Program-made: the position numbers and the translations under genes
Notes under the pieces: generated by a model
What the model was told of the DNA's origin: nothing
The model's database searches: none
The model's input: the letters and a program-made list of their open reading frames with translations, nothing else
NCBI GenBank assembly: GCA_001600635.1
Contig: BCKL01000006.1
Location: 744,001 to 808,000 of the forward strand
Source: Leucosporidium creatinivorum
Lineage: Eukaryota; Basidiomycota; Microbotryomycetes; Leucosporidiales; Leucosporidiaceae
Direction of reading: 5' to 3'
DNA: 64,000 bases
In this document: positions 1 to 11,574 of the stretch, one piece after another
How positions within the stretch are numbered: the first letter of the stretch is position 1
Layout: every line of letters begins with the position of its first letter

Positions 1-2960
1 CAGTGACTCACCAACTGGTCCCTCCTCGTCGTAGCCCTTGCTGAGCGAGTCGGGGCGCTCCTGCGATCCACCCTCGATGTCAAGCTCCTTCTCGAACGAT
101 TGAGCCTTGCCGGGAGGAGGCGAGGCGGGGAAACGGCGCTGGAAGTAAGGGTCGCTACCGATGGCGTCGGTGTTGGAGGGGACGACGGCGGCGATTTCGA
201 GAGGGCGGTCGTTGTGGGTGAACTCTCCAGCGCGTCCGAAGCCTCCAGCAAGCAGTGCACTGAGACAGGACGAGAGCATTAGCATCATCGGGCGAGGAGA
301 AGGAGGAAGGGGAAGGGGCTCACCGCTTGATCCAAGGCGAGAGGATCGTGGCGAAGTGGAACTGGACCTCGCCTCCTGCGTAGCGCTCGAGGACACGACG
401 AAGGTCGACAAGGTTCTGCACCGAGGTAGTGTCGACGTTGGAGACACCCGAGAAGTCGAGAACGACGGCGCGAAGGATGGGCTTGGCCAGCTCGGCCTCA
501 CGACGAGCAGTCTCGAGCTCGTTGCCGGCCTTCTTGCGCTCCCAGTGATTAGGTCCGGGGTCTGGAGAGAGATACGGATCAGCGGGGCCGTTCTGAGAGG
601 CGTAAAGCGACGACTGACCGTTCCAGGGGCGGTCACCGGGCGAGACGAGCGAGTAGTCCTGGCCTGAGCGAGTGTGCAGCTTGGCGTACTCCTCGACCTG
701 GTCGACGTAGCGACTGGCGTTGGGGTAGAGGAACGCCTCCTCGAGGCGGAAGACGATGACACCGGGAGGAGGAGCGTCGACCTTTACCTTGGGGTTGCGA
801 ACGCCGTCGGGCGAGAGGGGAACGTAGACGTCGCGGTGGGTGATGGCGCCGGGGTTCTGCGTCTGGGCGTCGTCGAGCTCGGGGTGGACACGAACGCGAC
901 CGAGGAACTGTCCACGAGGCTTGGCGATGCGGTAGAGGAGGAGGGCGGCTGAGGCTCCGACCGAGGACTAGAGGTGAAAGGTCAGCGCCGAGCTTGACAG
1001 CGAACAGAGGAGAAAACATACGTAGATGCCGATCTCGATGGTGGTAAAGATGGTGATGAGGACGGCTCCGAACCAAATGATCGCCTCAATGGGCGAGATC
1101 AGCCAGAAAGCCATCACCTGCTTGGGCGAGGCGATGAGATCTCCGACGGCGTGTATGATGACGGCGGAGAGGGCGGCGTTGGGGATCCAGTAGAAAGCAC
1201 CAGTGAGAGCGTAGATGGCGACAATGACGACGACGGCGGTGATCCATCCGGCGAGGGGAGTGCGAACGCCGGCCTTGGACTTGATCGCCGAGCGAGAGAA
1301 GGAGCCGGTGGCAGGGTATCCTCCGAAGAAGGGGGTGAAGATGTTGGTGACTCCGATGGCGATGAGCTCCTGGTTGGGATCGATCTTGTCTGTGGAGGTG
1401 GAGGGAGAAGTCAGCCACGGGCGAGAGCTCGGCGATTGCAAGCGAGGACGTACAGTTGTTAACGCGACCGAACGACTTGGAGATGGCAATGTGCTCGAGG
1501 AGGAGGATGATGGTAGAGACGGGGATGAGGGAAGCGAGGCGCGAGAGGATATCGCGGTTGACTACAGGGACGCCCATGTTCTGGAAGCCTGAGGGCACCG
1601 TCTTGAGGATGGAAATGTCGTAGTTCTTCGGGTTCTTCTCGTGGCGGAGGTGAACGTAGGCAAAGATGGTGAGGATGATGATGACAAAGGCGGTGCGAAG
1701 GGTGTTGACGAAGAAGGCGGCGCGGCGGATGACATGGGTTCGGCCGTGCTTCTCGAAGTGAGAGCAGATGGCGCGGACCGTGTAGAGGAAGATGAGACCC
1801 GAGAGACCGAAAGCAGCATCACGCTTGGTCGAGCCGAGGTACTTGAACGAATTGATGATGACCTTGTAAGTGCTGTCGCGAGTGTTGAACTTGGTGCTGT
1901 AGCCCATGAGCGAGGCGACTTGTCCAGCAGCGATCGAGACTGTTGTGGTTGATGATGGGAGAAGATCGGGAAAAGTTTAGGGAGTGTGGAAGAGAGGTCA
2001 GCACAGCTCGATGGGGAACGATTGATGAGCGCCGAGCGCCGACTCACTAGCACTGCCGGTCATGAAGCCAGAGACGGCGGGGGCGGGGATGAACTCGACG
2101 AGCCATCCGAGACGAAGAAGTCCAATGCCGAGTACGATGCAACCGCAGATCAAGGCGAGGGCGGAGGCGATCAGAACCGAGGGGATGTCGGCTCCTCCTT
2201 CGGCGGCTTGAACGTGAGCGATGACCTTGGACACTTCAAGAGACATGACGGCGACCTGATGAGGAGCAACTACGAGTTAGCTCGAAAATGAGTGAGATGG
2301 TGTGATAGCACGCACAGGACCGATGGTGACGTCCTTCGAAGTTGCGAAGAGAGCGTAGCTGTTGAAGCTCCAAGGTCAGCTAAAGCGGAGGGCGAGGACG
2401 GTGCAAAGTTACTCACATGCAGACACCGACGAATGAAGAGTAAAGACCGATCTGAGGGTCGAGAGTCGCGATCTTTGCGTCTGAGATTGAGGTCAGCCGA
2501 GATCGCCGAGTTTTGTTATCGCCGAGCTTCTGCAGACTCACAGGACATGCTCTGAGGGACGACAACGAGACCGACGGTGAAACCAGCGATAATATCACCC
2601 GTGAGCCAGGTGAGGTTGTAGTTGAGGATCCACTTGGTGAAGGGGAAGAGCCTTGAGACGTAGTTGGAAGCGGCCGAGGGGAGGTCGCTCGTAGCGCCGC
2701 GAAGGGCATCTGGGAGCAGCAAGAACCGGTCAGTGAAGTTCCTTTGAGCTTTCCATGTATATTGTTGGTGTCCTCAACCAGCCAACAGCGACTCTTTGTC
2801 TCGTCGTCTCGGTCGCAGCCCGCTGACAAAGGACGAAGGATCCCAGCTGTGTCGGGACTTCTGTAGGACAGCAAGACTTACCTTTGGTGGAAGCGGCGTC
2901 TGTAATGACCGAGTCGTAGCCAACGAAGGCTTTCGCCTTTTGCGAGAAGCTCTTGCTCAT
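1..2960 (-). CDS. SUL1: SulP-family sulfate permease, C-terminus off the left edge
   Basis: High-affinity sulfate importer of the plasma membrane (SulP/SLC26 family, yeast SUL1/SUL2 type), feeding sulfur assimilation. Nine exons are visible. The ATG at 2958-2960 gives a start MSKSFSQKAKAF. The early block GFTVGLVVVPQSMSYAKIA and then LDPQIGLYSSFVG is the classic SulP signature, followed by about ten to twelve hydrophobic segments (for example SALALICGCIVLGIGLLRLG and FGGYPATGSFSRSAIKSKAG). A STAS-like cytoplasmic tail includes LRAVVLDFSGVSNVDTTSVQ. The last visible exon ends at position 12, where a GTGAGT donor starts an intron, so the gene continues beyond the window. I did not fully verify the exon 5/6 and later junctions at base level. 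The next gene upstream is about 790 bp away on the same strand. SUL1 versus SUL2 cannot be told apart here. Confidence 0.93.
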
Positions 2961-3748
2961 CGTGAGCGAATTCCAAGAAGGAGGGAGGAGGAGGGGAGAG
3001 GCGAGAGAGGCGAGAGGATCAAGGAGTTGCCTCGGGATTCGAGCTTTCGACGGCGGACGGGTAAGAGTGCGAAGGAGGGATAGAACGAAGGAAGAGCTGT
3101 GTAGCTGCGTCCTCTCGACCTCTGTCGAGCCGAAACCTGAGATGGTGCAATTGGCGAAGCACACCTTCGATCAGCTCTTTTGAGGCCCCACGCTCCAGAT
3201 TCCAGACTCTGGAGACGAAGGCTGGATTGTGGTACAAGTCGCGTGAAAGCGGAAAGGATGTGAGGTGTCGGCGATGAGTTTGGTCGACGAGCGAGCACAG
3301 GCAGCAGGATAAGTTCGGCGAGGGGTCAAACTCGCAGCATGTCTCGGCGCTTCTCACAAGTCGCTCAAGGTCGTGCTTCGTCTTCTTGGATACAGCCTGC
3401 TTCTCGACCATCGAGACTTACAGACTCCTCGAGCATCGACTGCTCAGCTGCATCTCAAGATCTCAGGGATCAGGATGGCGTGCGAGCAGCCATCTCCAAG
3501 AATCCCCGTCGAGCTTCTGGGCGGAGTGCGAAAGATCTTCGGACGTCGAGGCCTGTCCTGGCATTAAGAATGTGTATAAAAAGACACGGGAAGAGACCAG
3601 CTAGGCTGATGAGGAGCAAACGACGAGCGAAGGCGCCTTCGGCGAAGCTCGCGAGTCGACGGCCAAATCTGCGAAACGACCGACGAAATGCAGTTGCGAG
3701 ACAGAGAGATACAGCGATACAGCTACTATACACCTGCAACACACACCT
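2961..3748. other. intergenic, permease promoter and upstream gene 3' end
   Basis: About 790 bp between the permease start codon and the stop codon of the next gene, both on the minus strand, so it should hold the sulfate permease promoter. Open frames here are short and overlap on both strands without splice logic or recognisable domains. I saw no CACGTG (CBF1-type) site. A TATA-like run lies near 3560. Confidence 0.5.
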
Positions 3749-5731
3749 CTACTCCACCAGGACCGCCTTGGCCTTCCCTTTCCCCTCCTCCTGCTCCTCC
3801 TCGGCGCCATCATCCTCCGTCGAGTCCGCCAAAGTTGCTGCCTGATCCTCTGCGGGGCTGTCGATAGGCTCAGTAGTGGAATTGGGGAAGGCGGATGGTC
3901 CAGGCGCCGGCGTCAAGGGAATGACCACGAGCGAAGGCGTGCTGTCGCGAGCGTCTGACTCGGAGCCGAGGTCATCCTGGGACGACGACTCCGGAACGGA
4001 GCTAGACCCCGCTGTACACCGCTGCCTCTCGCCACTTGCCCTGCCAAATCGCTCCAGGTCGCCGGATGCGATGGCTCTGGCGTCCTCATCCCCGACCGAC
4101 GGCGTCGACTGCTCGAACAGCGTCCTAACGTCGTCCTCGTCCTCCGGCCTCGGCACTCGTCGTCCAGTGGCGGTCAGGATCGGTTGGCGTAGCGTTCCAG
4201 AGATGCTTGAGACAAGGCCGCCGGCACTCGAAGCCAAGCTCGAGGACCAACGACTCGGCGAGCTGGCGGCGCCGTAATGCTCGTCGAGGGCGGAGGAGGT
4301 CGGAGGGAGAGGACGAGCCATGGGCGGCCTCGAGGTAAACAGAGAGCCGAGGGAGGGACTGTTGTCCAGTGGCTTGGCCTTGATAACGATGGGAACCACC
4401 TCGAACTGCCTCCTCCTCCACTTGCGAACTTCCTTGGACGACGCAGGCGCGAGTCCGAGCTGAGGCGATCCGAAGCCCCTTGAAAGCACCTCTGATGGAA
4501 TCTTCTCTCTCCAAGTCGAGCGAGGAAGGCGAACGATGCGAAGAGGGCGGTAGGGGGAAGGGTCCGAGTCGGAGTCGTCCGAGTCGTAGGGATCACCAGA
4601 AGGTAGTGAAGGGAGAGGAGCCTCGGGGTTGGGGGACCGAGGTCGGAAGGCGGAGGAGGAGGGAAGAGCTGGACTGGCGATGGCGCCTCGCATGCCTGGG
4701 TAGCGGCTCGAATCCCAGGGCGCCTTCGGAGGAGTAGGAGGGGGAGGAGGTCCATCTTCGAGGTTCGGAGAAGCGGGGGTACTCTTGCTGAACAGTCCTA
4801 GTCCTCCGAGCTTGTCGCCAAAGCCTCCGAGAGTCGCGAGCGCCCCGTCGCCGAGCGTCGAAAGCCCGCCGAGCGCCGTAGCCAGGCCATCTGAAGCAGC
4901 TGTCCAGACGCTGGCTTCTTCTTGAGATCGCTTCGAAGGGACAGCTTCCACGATATAGTCGTAGTCGTCTCGCCAGGCTGTCGAGGTAGAGGTGGGCCCA
5001 GGGTACGAGGGGTCGGCGCCGAAGAGGACGTGAAGGGTGCCGAGAGTTGGATCGAGGCGGAACGTTGGCAGAGGGTGAGAGTTGCGCGACGGTATAGGCA
5101 TGATGGGATGAGTGACAGCGAGCGTTAGGCCGTCCTCTGCGAGATGGAGAGAAGGGAAAGATGAGCTCGCGTCGCGCCGAGCCCGTCTCAAGGCGAATGA
5201 GGGACATTTGGAGCGAAGGACGTACCCAGCGAAGCATCAATGGGTCTCGAAGCGCAAGCCGAGTTCAAATGGCCATCGTAGTCGAGGTACAGCACCTGCA
5301 GTCGGCGGAGGTCAGCGCCGCTCATCTCCCGCCCAGCAACGCCAGCTCACTTGATTGTTCTGCGGGATCTGCAGTGTGTTTGAGTAGCCAGCTTTCATTA
5401 GAGGCTCTTTGACAGGATGTAACCCAATCTAAAGCGAGGGAGCAAGGTCAACGGTCGAACACGCTCGCGAACGACAGCACAAACGCACCTCTGCTCCATC
5501 CTGCTGTCTATGGCCTAGCAGGTCGAAGGTCCGCTGATGTGCTCTTGAGCGTAGTAAGAAGTAGCCGCTCGGTAGGCCCGTCGCTGAAGCCTGAGGATGA
5601 CTGAAGGCCGGATGAGATTCGAACGACCTCGAGGAGGCTGAGCGAGGGAGGAGTGGGGCTGCGATGGAAGCAGCATATGGTGGAGGGTCGCTTGAGCTGG
5701 GTACGCCGTCGAGAATTTCCTCGGTCGACAT
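3749..5731 (-). CDS. conserved-looking protein of unknown function, 592 aa
   Basis: I do not recognise this protein. Four exons (5489-5731, 5351-5428, 5226-5295, 3749-5136) join in frame to give 592 residues starting MSTEEILDGVPSS. The first 200 residues look folded, with alternating hydrophobic patterns such as SGYFLLRSRAHQRTFDLLG, NTLQIPQNNQVLYLDYDGHL and PTFRLDPTLGTLHVLFG. A glycine/alanine-rich helix-like stretch follows near residue 260. The second half is proline, serine and acid rich and probably disordered, ending in a run of Glu and Lys. No signal peptide or membrane segment is visible. The start was chosen as the first ATG of an exon whose donor and frame agree with exon 2; a longer in-frame start at 5797 is possible. 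Confidence 0.75.
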
Positions 5732-6123
5732 GAGAAGCTGACGAGGGAATGAAGGGAGAGCAAGAGCTGTTGCCGTCCGCTCCACATAGCTCCACATTCG
5801 GAAGTGGTTCCTAACAGCAGGCGGGAGTAGATCTTACTCCACCACATGGCATCAAAGCTCTATCACCTCAACCTGCCGACTTTGGAACACGCCAGTCTCT
5901 GCTTCTCCCGTTCGTTGCGAAGCCGAGCGAATCCTGTCTCGTGCGTTCGCTGTGCAGCTCTCCCTCGACGTCAAGAGTAGCCTGCAAACTAATCAGGGTA
6001 AATCGCACCACAAGTCAAAATCGAGATGACCCCCACAAACTCTCTACAAAGTGTCCCTACGCCCGCCCAGCTCATTGCCGAACCTACCCTCCCCTCTTCG
6101 CACTTCCCCCACCCGTCCCTACG
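5732..6123. other. intergenic, 392 bp
   Basis: Lies between the stop codon of the GATA factor gene and the start of the unknown protein gene, both on the minus strand. It should contain the former's 3' UTR and the latter's promoter. I see no further gene or clear regulatory motif. Confidence 0.5.
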
Positions 6124-9064
6124 CTAGCTCGAAGCCGCCATGCTATCAACTCCAGCAGCACCCGCTTGGCTCCTAAAGAACTGCAGCAGGTTGGCGCGCA
6201 TCGCTGGATCCTTGGCCGACACGCCGTATCGCTCGAGCTCCTCATCCTCGGCGTCCTGCTGCTCGTCGTACATCTCATCAGGGTCGGGGCGAGGCGTCTC
6301 GGCGGTGAGGGAGGTCATGGTGTTGTGCGGTACGCGTCCAGGTCCCTCGAGTTGGCCGAGGCGGGATTGCATGAGGCCGTTGAGGAAGGTGAGTTCGGCG
6401 ACCTTGGTCTTGAGGCGAGTGATCTCTGCTTCGGCCGAGAGGGGGATCCTTCCAGACGACGACGAGCGACCTCCGTCGGAAGATGGGGGGAGTCCACGAG
6501 CGCGCGACGTCGATTGGCTCCTTCCTCCTGGTCCATGGCCGCGCGAGCGACCGCGCTCCTCCCTGGCGTGGCCGCTGCTCCTGCTCCTGCTGCTTCCCTC
6601 CGCCTTGAGCTTGCTGGCACTCGTCGCCGGCGATCCTGTGCCCCAAGGGTCGACGACGCGCAGCTCTCCCAAGCCCGTCTCGACGCCGACCATGCGACGG
6701 TGTCCATCTCCCGCCTCGTCGTCCTCATCCAGCTCGTCAATTTCCTCAAACTCGCGTCCCTTGCCCTTGGCAGGCTCGTCGTAGCGCCGCTCTGGCCTTC
6801 CCCTGCGCTCGTCCTCGGCCGACCAGCCGCTCGTAGCGCCCGCCTTGGCCCACGAACCGCCGACGATGGAGCGAGCAGTCGTCTCGGGACTCCTCAACCC
6901 TCCATCCGAACTGCCCGATACCGAGGCTGCCGAATTGCTCGACACCGAAGCGCCCCGTAGCCTGCCATCGCTGGTGGAGGGAACGGTGGCTGGAATCTCG
7001 GATCCGGGCACTCCATCGCGGCGAGCTTCGAAGAGTCCAGTGTGGCGACCGACGGGCGGTGGAGGCGATGGCTGACCAGCGACGGATCCGATGGAAGGGA
7101 GGTGGACCTTGTCGCCTCCAGCGTGGACCGTCTCGGTGCTCGAGGCGTGCGAAGAGCGAGGCGAACCATCGGGAGCTGAGCCGTTGGCGCCGAACTGCAC
7201 CATGGGCGCGAGAGTAACACGACCGTTGGCAGTGCCGTCTCCATTAGCTGCAGTTGGAGGCGAGCCGTTGGCGGAGCGACCGTTCGGTGCAGCGCCGTTC
7301 GAGCCAGGTCGGAGGATGGACGTGGGAGGGACGATGGGGGCGCCGGGCATGCGAGGTGCGGAGGCGGCGAGGGGAGAGTGAGTGTAGGGCTGGTGGAGGT
7401 GGTAGTTGGGATTGGGATGAGGGTAGTAGGAAGGGACAGCGCCAGCGGGAGGGAGGGTAGAGGTCGACGGGTGCGGAGGGGAAACCGAGGCGCGATTTGG
7501 CGGGTCGCCTGCTTCGGAGCCAGCAGGAGTGGTAGCGGGAGAGCGAGAGCGTGAGTCGGATTGCGCGTGGGTGATGGCGGGCGCTTGAAGAGCTTGGGCG
7601 TGGGCGAGAGCGTGAGGATGAGCGCCGGGGTAGTGAGGTCCAGGAGGGTAGTAGCCTGGCTGAGCGCCGTAAGCGCCTCCATAAGGGTAGCCGGGGTAGT
7701 AGCCGCCCTCGGGATGTAGTCCAGGCGCCCCAGGGTGGTAGCCGGGAGGAGGGGGAGGGTACTGGTAGGGGCTACCAGGAGGGGGAGGAGCTCCGGGAGT
7801 TCCTCGTCGGGGATCGCTTCCAGCTCGTCCGTCGAGGGATTGAGCGCGACGACTCGAGTCGGAGGAACGAGAGCGGGAGCGAGGAGGAGGGTAGGGCTGG
7901 TGCTGGTGAGGGTGAGGCTGATACGGATAGGGATAGGGATAAGGATAAGCGCCGGGTGCGCCGTAAGGCATCGGTACCATGCCGTAGGGCGTAGGAGGAC
8001 CCGTCTTCCTAGCCTTGCGCCCATCAGCGTCCGAGAAGGCGCCGTCGCCGAAGGGCTTCTGGCGCCCGTCGGCCATCTCATCGTCCTCATCCGCTCCTCC
8101 AGGCGCGCTCTTCTTGCCCACAACTCCCTCCTCACGAGAGCGACTGGTGCTCTCGCTACGCTCCTTAACCTTGACGTTGGCGTTGGCGCCAGCGCGATCC
8201 TTGCTCGTTGCCTTGCCCTTGCTTCGGTTGCGGGACTTGATCACGTCGGTTTTAAGCGAGATGGGGCGGGGGCGACCCTTCATCTTGAAGAAGAGGGCAC
8301 ACGCATTGCAAAGAATGTGCGTCGAGTCGTGCGAGCGCCTCCAGAGCGGCGTGGTCTGTACAGAAAAACAACGCGAGCCGCGATCAGCTGCTGAGCCTCG
8401 GTCTCGACGCAAAGGCGATCCGAGTCGCGCTGGGAGGGTGGAGGAGAGGGTTCATACCTGAGTTGAGCAATTGGCGCAGATGGGCTGATCCTGTAGGCGA
8501 TCAAGCGAGGGGAACAACAGCGCGTGGGGTCAGGAAAACAGTGCTCCGAAAGGTGACCGATCTTCTCCGTTTCGGCGCAGGCAGACTCACCTTGTTGTAG
8601 CCTGGTGGAAGAGGATTTGGTACTGCTGGTACGGGCGACGGCGCTGGTCCCGAGGTGCCGGCGAGGTTGGCGAGCGTAGCCGCGACGGCGCTCTGCTCAG
8701 CAGCGGCAGCGGACTTCTCGGTGGCGCTGGGGGCTTGGGCTTGCTCCGAGGTGTCCATGGCCACAGTACCGTTGCTTGCTGGCGCAGCCGAGGCAATGGG
8801 AGCAGCAGCAGCAGCTGGATCTCTGCAGAGGTCAAAACGGAAGGTCAGCCTTCCGCGATAGGGCGCCTTCTGAGCGGGCTGGCGTGGAGACGGCCGAGTC
8901 GAGCGCGAGCTCTGTGGAGGGGCAGAAGCGGGGAACTGCTTAATGCAAAGGAAACGAGGGACTTACTGCTCCCCCGCCGTTTCCTCGGCGACGGCTGGTA
9001 GCGGCGACTGACGAGGCTCTGCAGTCGAGGCTGGCGCAGGCGCAGGTGTCGAGTCTACCTCCAT
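6124..9064 (-). CDS. GATA-type zinc-finger transcription factor, AreB/Gzf3-like
   Basis: Nuclear regulator binding HGATAR sites; by its layout (one finger near the N-terminus, coiled coil at the C-terminus) it resembles the nitrogen-catabolite regulators AreB/Dal80/Gzf3. Exons 8967-9064, 8591-8822, 8458-8490 and 6124-8355 join in frame. The finger is split by an intron: CANCSTQ in the 33-nt third exon, then [19 protein letters not shown]. It is followed by the basic tail [15 protein letters not shown], typical of AreA/AreB-type fungal factors. A long Pro/Ser/Tyr/Gly-rich disordered region follows. Near the C-terminus lies a leucine-zipper-like helix ([20 protein letters not shown]). Odd points are an 18-residue instead of 17-residue zinc loop and Ala in place of the usual Gly after CNAC. 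Activator versus repressor cannot be decided from sequence. Confidence 0.9.
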
Positions 9065-11574
9065 GCTGAGCCTGGCACGTTGGGTGTTGGGAAGAGGGCT
9101 GCCTAGCGGTACGAAAAGCTTGTCCTGTAGTCTTGTAAGAAGCTGCAGGCGAGAGACGAGGCGAGGCGAGAGAAGAGCAAGCACGAGGTAATGGAGGAAG
9201 AGAGAGGGCAACGATAGTCTTGAGTGGATCGGCTCGATTTTTCGGGAGCTTGAACTTGACAGACTACAGCCTGCGCGTATTCGATCTCATCCTTTAAAGC
9301 TACGATCTGCAGCTCAACAGCCTCCTGCACTCGAATCGCTCTCGCTTGACGGCTGACTCGCTCGTTCGTCCCGAGAAAGGCGAAGTCGCTCCTGGAGCCA
9401 CCCTTGCTATCGCTGAGCACTCGCAGAGCAGGAAGCTGCTCGTTGTTGTGCCACTCCCAGCTTGCTGTGAGCATCTCACAGCGATTCAGGTGCACAGTCT
9501 CATGCCCTGCAGAGAGCGCAGGCAGCATGCTCGGGGCTCGGTCGGCGGTCTCCCGTGCACCGAGGCTGACAATGCCAGACTTTCTTGATCGACTACAACT
9601 CGCTTTTAGGTGCCTAGTAGACTCCAGCGTTTCACAGCGCACAGAACCGAGTTTGTTGCATCTTTGGCGGCTAAGTCCGAGCAGACAGGCATCGCCGAGC
9701 TTCATCACCCCGCATTCTGCGGCGTTGAGCTGGTTCGACGGGTCCACGCAGGACAGCAAAGCTTGAGTACGGTTATATAGACATCGATGTAGCCTATCTG
9801 AGCACTCTAGCTGCTCCTATCGACGCTCCTGGTAATCAGAAAGCACGGAAAGGAGCGCCGAGATAGCTGGCTAATCGGAGGCGGCGCGTCAGGGTGACGG
9901 AAACGTGCTACGGAAGGCGCACTGCACTCACGAAAGAAAGGCCAAGTTATTGCTCCGTCGACGTGCTGCTGTACCTTCTCTGAGGAACTCGCCGACTCTT
10001 CGGAGAGCAAGTTCACTGCTTTTGCGTCACCTCTCGAGACTTCAGCGAGTCCAAAGTGTCGAGCCTCAGTTGAGAGTGGATCAAAGATTCTACTAAGCTT
10101 CTGCTGGAAAAACAGGCTCGTCTCGAAGCTGTTCGGCTCGGACCCGACCTCCGCGAGCAAGGCTTGCTCGACCATGGCTGGGTGGTCGAACGACCGTGAG
10201 ACTCTTCACCAGCTGTTCAACTCTTGCGCTCATACTGCGAGCTCCGCTCGGACCGCGGTCAAAGCAGCTTCAGCGCCAAGACGAGTACTGAGGGTCGGTG
10301 CTCGGCGAGGACTGGTCCGGCTTCGGTAACAGGCTCCTTGTGGGCAACGCGCTCGCTTCTACTGGAGAGAGTGATCCATATTGTGTGTGATATCACTGCA
10401 AGGGGCGAAGTCCGTCGAGCAGCCGCTCTCGCAGCCTGCACTTCTCTTGCCGCCTCGACCTAGGTCCGGCGGTCGTTCAGCACTTTCCTTCTTCCCCTCA
10501 CGCGGTCCTCACCCTATCGACGGCGACTTAGGTACTGAGGCCAGCTTTCTGATGTACACTGTCTTGCTCTGTGCACTGCTTTGCTCCTTGAGAAGCAGAA
10601 CTTGCTGAGCTCGGGGAACTCTGGAGGGAGCTCGGCGATGAGCCCGCCGCCGGCATCGTCGTCCACTCGTCACGAAGCCCGAAGAGGATGGCATGGAAGA
10701 TGCCTTCACGTGCATGGTGCAGCCGAGTCCAGACTTGCCTTTACCGCTGTACCGAGGTAAAATCCGGCAGGGCGGGTGAGGGGCTCCGGCGGAAGCCCAA
10801 AGTCGCCGAAGAAGTCAGACAGGCAAGGGAATTGTGCAAGCTGACGGTGAAGATGTAACAGAGCAGGGAGTGCCCATGCATGGAGCTGAGAGCGGGATGT
10901 GATACTGCACACTGCTCTAAGCGAGCTGTGCAGAGACCGCTGAGCTTCGGCGAAGAGGATCGCGCTCCTTCGGCGAGGTCTCACAGATCCAGACGCAATC
11001 TGTTGGCTGATCGAAGGCGCGCTTGCAGTAGTGTGGTGAAGCGGCGGGGGAAGCGGCTCATCGTTGAGCTGGGAGGCTGCAGCAGACGAGGCTGATTGCC
11101 GCGCTGCTCGGCGCTGCTCGGCGCGGCCCGGGCGAGAAGGCTTTCGTGCTCGTGTACAGCCTCGAAGGAGCTAAGTACGGCAGACGTGCCGCTGCGGTTG
11201 TGCAATGTGCATGTTCTGTGCTCGACGTCATCCTAATAAAGGTGTGGAGCGCCGCCGAAAGAAGCGAAGCGGAAGGTTTGATCGGTGAAGACGGAAGCAT
11301 GGGCTGCTGCAGGTCGGCCAGGGGAACGACGCTTGCGCTTCTTGTTTTCTACCCCAGCAGCTTTGTTAGGAGCAGCAGGGATCGCTACCAAGCACCCCTG
11401 CCGCTGAGCGTTCGCCGAGAGCCAAAGGCAAGTTCTCGACTGCTTCCCCTCTCTCGCGCTCCTCTCTCGCTCTTTCCCGTTCTGACTATCTTCGCTCGCT
11501 TCTTGCTTCGTCAACAGAGGCAATTGTGTGCACCTGGGCTCTCATCACGTCGCGGAGGCTATCGAGCAGTTCGA
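9065..11574. other. 2.5 kb non-coding region between divergent genes
   Basis: Separates the GATA factor (minus) from the next plus-strand gene. Open frames up to about 218 codons exist on both strands but have no domain, no consistent splice signals and overlapping antisense frames, so I do not call a gene. It probably holds two promoters, long 5' leaders and possibly a non-coding transcript. HGATAR hexamers occur at 9794-9799, 9861-9866 and 11486-11491, which is not more than chance for this length. The 9-mer GCTCGGCGC occurs twice in tandem at 11105-11113 and 11115-11123. Confidence 0.5.

Noticed and set aside
9690-9730. GGTTCGA sequence resembling a tRNA B box near 9705
   Set aside because: The following bases do not fit the B-box consensus, and no A box or foldable cloverleaf is seen around it.
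9103-9759. 218-codon minus-strand open frame upstream of the GATA factor
   Set aside because: No domain, Cys/Ser-rich random look, and it overlaps other frames on both strands; more likely leader DNA.
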